Shown here: piece by piece, positions 61,338 to 64,000 of the stretch
Layout of the letters: each line of letters opens with the position of its first letter
Numbering within the stretch: the first letter of the stretch is position 1
Source of the DNA: Marinicella rhabdoformis
Lineage (GTDB): Bacteria; Pseudomonadota; Gammaproteobacteria; Xanthomonadales; Marinicellaceae
Assembly (NCBI RefSeq): GCF_009671245.1
Contig: NZ_VTFS01000001.1
Coordinates: 841,914 to 905,913 of the forward strand
DNA: 64,000 nucleotides
Direction of reading: 5' to 3'
Position numbers and translations under genes: made by a program
Notes under the pieces: model-generated
What the model saw: the letters and a program-made list of their open reading frames with translations, nothing else
Database searches by the model: none
Told to the model about the DNA's origin: nothing

Positions 61338-63622
61338 AAAAAGATGGCAATCTAACTAACAGCAAGATCAAAAAAGTCACACGAAGAAGTTTTTTACAAG
61401 GCGTCGGCTTGTCCGCTGGCGGTTTGACTTTGGGGCTACAATTTTCTGTTGCACAAGCAGCAACCGATGCCGTCACATTGGAGCATAAACCTTTTGAGCC
61501 GGATGTATTTGTGTCGATTGCCGAAGATGGACAAGTGACGGTTATTTCACACCGCAGTGAAATGGGACAAGGCATTCGCAGCACACTACCCATGTTGGTC
61601 GCTGACGAGCTGGAAGCCGACTGGGATCGTGTTACCGTTGAGCAAGGTTTGGGTGACACCAAATACGGCAGCCAAAATACCGACGGTTCACGCTCTGTAC
61701 GTAAAAACTACATCAAATTAAAACAAGCCGGTGCCACAGCACGCACCATGCTACAACAGGCCGCTGCCAAAATTTGGTCAGTACCTGTCGGTGATGTCAC
61801 CATCTACAACCACCAAGCCAAACATGCGTCAAAAGGCACACTGGACTTTGCTGACTTGGTTAAAGTGGCGGCCACACTGGATGTGCCAACAAAAGACACT
61901 TTAAAATTGAAAACAGAAGCCGAACACCGGTATGTTGGTAAAGACAACATGGCATTACTGGATGGCAAAGACATTATTACAGGTCGAGCCATGTATGGTT
62001 TTGATACAGAATTACCGGGCATGAAGTATGCCGTGATTGCCAGACCGCCTGTGGTTTACGGCAAGGTCAAATCCTTTGATGACAGCGAAACCTTAAAAGT
62101 ACCGGGTGTCATCAAAACCGTTGAGCTTCCGGCTTTGACGCCACCTGTGATGTTCAAAATGCTGGGCGGTGTGGCCGTGATTGCCGAAAATACTTGGGCC
62201 GCTCTTCAAGGCCGCGACAAACTGAAAATCGAATGGGATCATGGTAAAAATGCCAACTACAACACCAAAGAACACGAAGCAGTTTTCATCAAAGCGCTCG
62301 AAAACCCAACAGAAACACCACGTGTCCGTGGTGATTTCGATGCCGCCAAAAAAGCGGCCAAACAAACCATCAAAGCGGCATACCATGTCGCTGGTTTGGC
62401 ACACGCCACCATGGAGCCGCCGGCTGCAACGGCACAAATTGATGGAGACATTGTCAACGTTTGGGCCTGCACCCAAACACCACAAGGCGCCCAAACCAAT
62501 GTCATGGGCACTTTGGCCATAGCCAAAGAAAACATTGCCAACATCAAAATCAACGTCACATTGCTGGGTGGCGGTTTTGGACGAAAATCCAAACCTGACT
62601 ATGTCGCAGAAGCTGCGTTTTTAGCCAAAGAAAGTGGGCTGCCCATCAAGGTTCAATGGACGCGAGAAGACGAAATCAAACACGGATATTACCATTCACC
62701 GAGTTATCAAGAACTTGAAGCCAGTTTAGACGAAAACAACAATGTAACAGGCTGGTCACACGCCATGGTTAACCACCCCATCATGTCAACCTTCAACCCA
62801 ATGGCAAAAGCCGCTGGTATGGTAGATTTGGGCTTGGGTGATGTGATGTATGACATCCCCAACATCAAGATTGCACTGGGAGAAACAGAAACCTTCATGC
62901 GCATCGGTTGGGTACGTTCGGTCACCAACATCAACAATGTTTTTGCCGCTTCATCATTTGCTGATGAATTGGCAGTCGCCAGTAAAGTTAATCCCAAAGA
63001 TTACTTACTCCAATTGATTGGCAAAGACCAGCATGTAGACTTCAGCAAAGACAATTACAAGTACACAAACTACGGTGAAAGCATTACTGACTACCCCGCT
63101 GACACGTCGCGTTTAAAACATGTGATTAATTTAGTGGCCGAAAAATCAGGCTGGGATAAAAAGTCTAAAAATGGAGGCTTACCCAAAGGCCATGGTATTG
63201 GCATAGCGGCTCACCGCAGCTTTTTAAGTTATGTGGCGATTGTGGTTCATGTTTCAACTGATGGTAATAAAGTCAAGATTGAAGACATTCACATGGCCGC
63301 AGACATCGGTAAAGTGGTCAATCCTGATCGCGTGCGCTCACAATTAGAAGGCGCTGCCATGTTTGGTGCCAGCATCGCTTTTTACGGAGAAATCACAGCC
63401 AAAGATGGTATTGTTGAACAAAATAACTTCAATGATTATCAGCTGGTTCGTATGAATCAGATTCCCACCATTCATACACATTTGGTGGCGAGTGAAGAAA
63501 AACCGACTGGTGTGGGTGAACCAGGTGTACCACCTTTTGCTCCTGCATTGTGCAATGCCATTTACAATGCCACGGGGAATCGTAACAGGCGCTTACCGAT
63601 GAAGCATTTGAGCTTGGTATAG
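61334..63622 (+). CDS. Molybdenum hydroxylase large subunit, molybdopterin-binding, Tat-exported
   Basis: A 762-residue enzyme of the xanthine-dehydrogenase family. It starts with a Tat signal ([15 protein letters not shown], about 16-30), so it is exported folded, presumably with its small subunit. Molybdopterin-binding blocks include [30 protein letters not shown] and the late [14 protein letters not shown] with the probable catalytic Glu. The order resembles IorB. Substrate may be an aldehyde or N-heterocycle and cannot be fixed. The start at 61334 is chosen for its position 4 nt inside the small subunit; a longer frame begins inside that gene. Confidence 0.92.
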   Translation: MKKDGNLTNSKIKKVTRRSFLQGVGLSAGGLTLGLQFSVAQAATDAVTLEHKPFEPDVFVSIAEDGQVTVISHRSEMGQGIRSTLPMLVADELEADWDRVTVEQGLGDTKYGSQNTDGSRSVRKNYIKLKQAGATARTMLQQAAAKIWSVPVGDVTIYNHQAKHASKGTLDFADLVKVAATLDVPTKDTLKLKTEAEHRYVGKDNMALLDGKDIITGRAMYGFDTELPGMKYAVIARPPVVYGKVKSFDDSETLKVPGVIKTVELPALTPPVMFKMLGGVAVIAENTWAALQGRDKLKIEWDHGKNANYNTKEHEAVFIKALENPTETPRVRGDFDAAKKAAKQTIKAAYHVAGLAHATMEPPAATAQIDGDIVNVWACTQTPQGAQTNVMGTLAIAKENIANIKINVTLLGGGFGRKSKPDYVAEAAFLAKESGLPIKVQWTREDEIKHGYYHSPSYQELEASLDENNNVTGWSHAMVNHPIMSTFNPMAKAAGMVDLGLGDVMYDIPNIKIALGETETFMRIGWVRSVTNINNVFAASSFADELAVASKVNPKDYLLQLIGKDQHVDFSKDNYKYTNYGESITDYPADTSRLKHVINLVAEKSGWDKKSKNGGLPKGHGIGIAAHRSFLSYVAIVVHVSTDGNKVKIEDIHMAADIGKVVNPDRVRSQLEGAAMFGASIAFYGEITAKDGIVEQNNFNDYQLVRMNQIPTIHTHLVASEEKPTGVGEPGVPPFAPALCNAIYNATGNRNRRLPMKHLSLV

Positions 63623-63682
63623 CTGCGAGGTTTAACAGTTTGTGAGGGTCAATAACGTCTGATAAAAAAGGATTTTTGACCC

Positions 63683-63704
63683 TTCAATTCAGTTAGGAAT
63701 TGAA
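63683..63704 (-). terminator. Hairpin after truB
   Basis: Perfect 8-bp stem TTCAATTC/GAATTGAA with a 6-nt loop, 3 nt past the truB stop on the minus strand. The following minus sequence has AAAAATCC and then TTTTTT, so a Rho-independent role is possible but not ideal. Confidence 0.5.
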
Positions 63705-63707
63705 AGA

Positions 63708-64000
63708 TTAAAGGCCTTGATAAGATTTTAAAAAAAGCTTTTTAACTTTCAAAATGCCATTGGCATGCAAATCACCCATGCCCAAGAAACGATCATTTTG
63801 ATCATACAGTCGGTACATATCAGTCTGACCTTCACATTCAATGGTTTTTCCATGAATCAGGTCTTGTGTTTGTGCGGCGGACAATGATTGTTTGGGGTAT
63901 TCAACCAATGCACCATCCATTGGAATGAGGTGGTCCGACAAATTTTCTGAATCAGATAATGCATCTAAAGTCATCATGTCCTCACCACTGAATATACCAG
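63708..64000 (-). CDS. truB: tRNA pseudouridine synthase B, C-terminal end (cut by window edge)
   Basis: The frame is open to the last base of the window and reads GIFSGEDMMTLDALSDSE at its start, the TruB linker region, then the C-terminal RNA-binding part (LIPMDGALVEYPKQSLSA, FLGMGDLHANGILKVKKLF). TruB makes pseudouridine 55 in tRNA. About 97 residues are visible; the catalytic domain lies outside. An internal ATG at 63977 is not the real start. In many bacteria truB is followed at once by rpsO, but here the stop is followed by a hairpin and the molybdenum hydroxylase genes in the other direction. Confidence 0.88.
   Translation of the reverse strand, partial: GIFSGEDMMTLDALSDSENLSDHLIPMDGALVEYPKQSLSAAQTQDLIHGKTIECEGQTDMYRLYDQNDRFLGMGDLHANGILKVKKLFLKSYQGL

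Overview
The window looks like chromosome of a moderately AT-rich Gammaproteobacterium. This rests on gene content: GspA/GspB, HscC with J-like partners, TrkA/TrkH, a PutA fusion, RluB-ScpAB and a short QueF. Two adjacent surface proteins end in a DLIFxDGF[E/D] tail. That tail, the base composition and the style of the secreted proteins made me think of a Marinicella-like marine bacterium, but this is a guess and not a demonstrated assignment. I saw no rRNA, tRNA, CRISPR array, phage or insertion sequence. Coding density is high, and most genes lie in tight, often overlapping operons.

Layout. 1-6.8 kb (+): the end of a hybrid histidine kinase, an SPFH/NfeD/lipoprotein operon, then gamma carbonic anhydrase, an HD-type protein, a SixA-like phosphatase and a rhomboid protease. 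6.8-10.2 kb (-): a one-domain asparaginase, YciO, ScpA, ScpB and RluB, read in that order. 10.3-17 kb: two large unrecognised envelope proteins, an M48 protease lipoprotein, a secreted histidine phosphatase, a small membrane protein and a SEL1/TonB-domain protein. 17-23 kb: a two-gene RND efflux system and RmuC. 23-28.7 kb: an SRPBCC/GyrI-like protein, a GntR (YtrA-type) regulator with its membrane-protein partner under a clear operator, and PutA. 28.7-35.9 kb (+): GspA, GspB, a rhomboid (possible rhombosortase), an NtrX-like regulator with a degenerate AAA domain, TrkA and TrkH. 35.9-44.9 kb (-): UmuC/UmuD, PNPase, S15, two J-like/RDD membrane proteins with an HscC-type Hsp70, and QueF. 45-49.2 kb (+): SMC and ComF. 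49.3-55.4 kb: two very large secreted proteins facing each other. 55.6-60.6 kb (-): a GMC oxidoreductase with a peptide-type ABC transporter that lacks a binding protein. 60.9-63.6 kb (+): a two-subunit molybdenum hydroxylase. The right edge cuts the C-terminal end of TruB.

How the genes work together. Several groups are clear functional units: chromosome condensation (ScpA/ScpB, with SMC elsewhere in the window), secretin assembly (GspA/GspB) beside an intramembrane protease, potassium uptake (TrkA/TrkH) behind a response regulator, and RNA decay/translation (S15-PNPase). The most interesting candidates for less-described biology are the HscC-type chaperone with two membrane-anchored J-like/RDD proteins that share a nearly identical 96-nt segment, the S15 leader with a terminator-like hairpin downstream of its promoter, the NtrX-like regulator without a sigma-54 contact loop, and the shared C-terminal tail on the two giant surface proteins.
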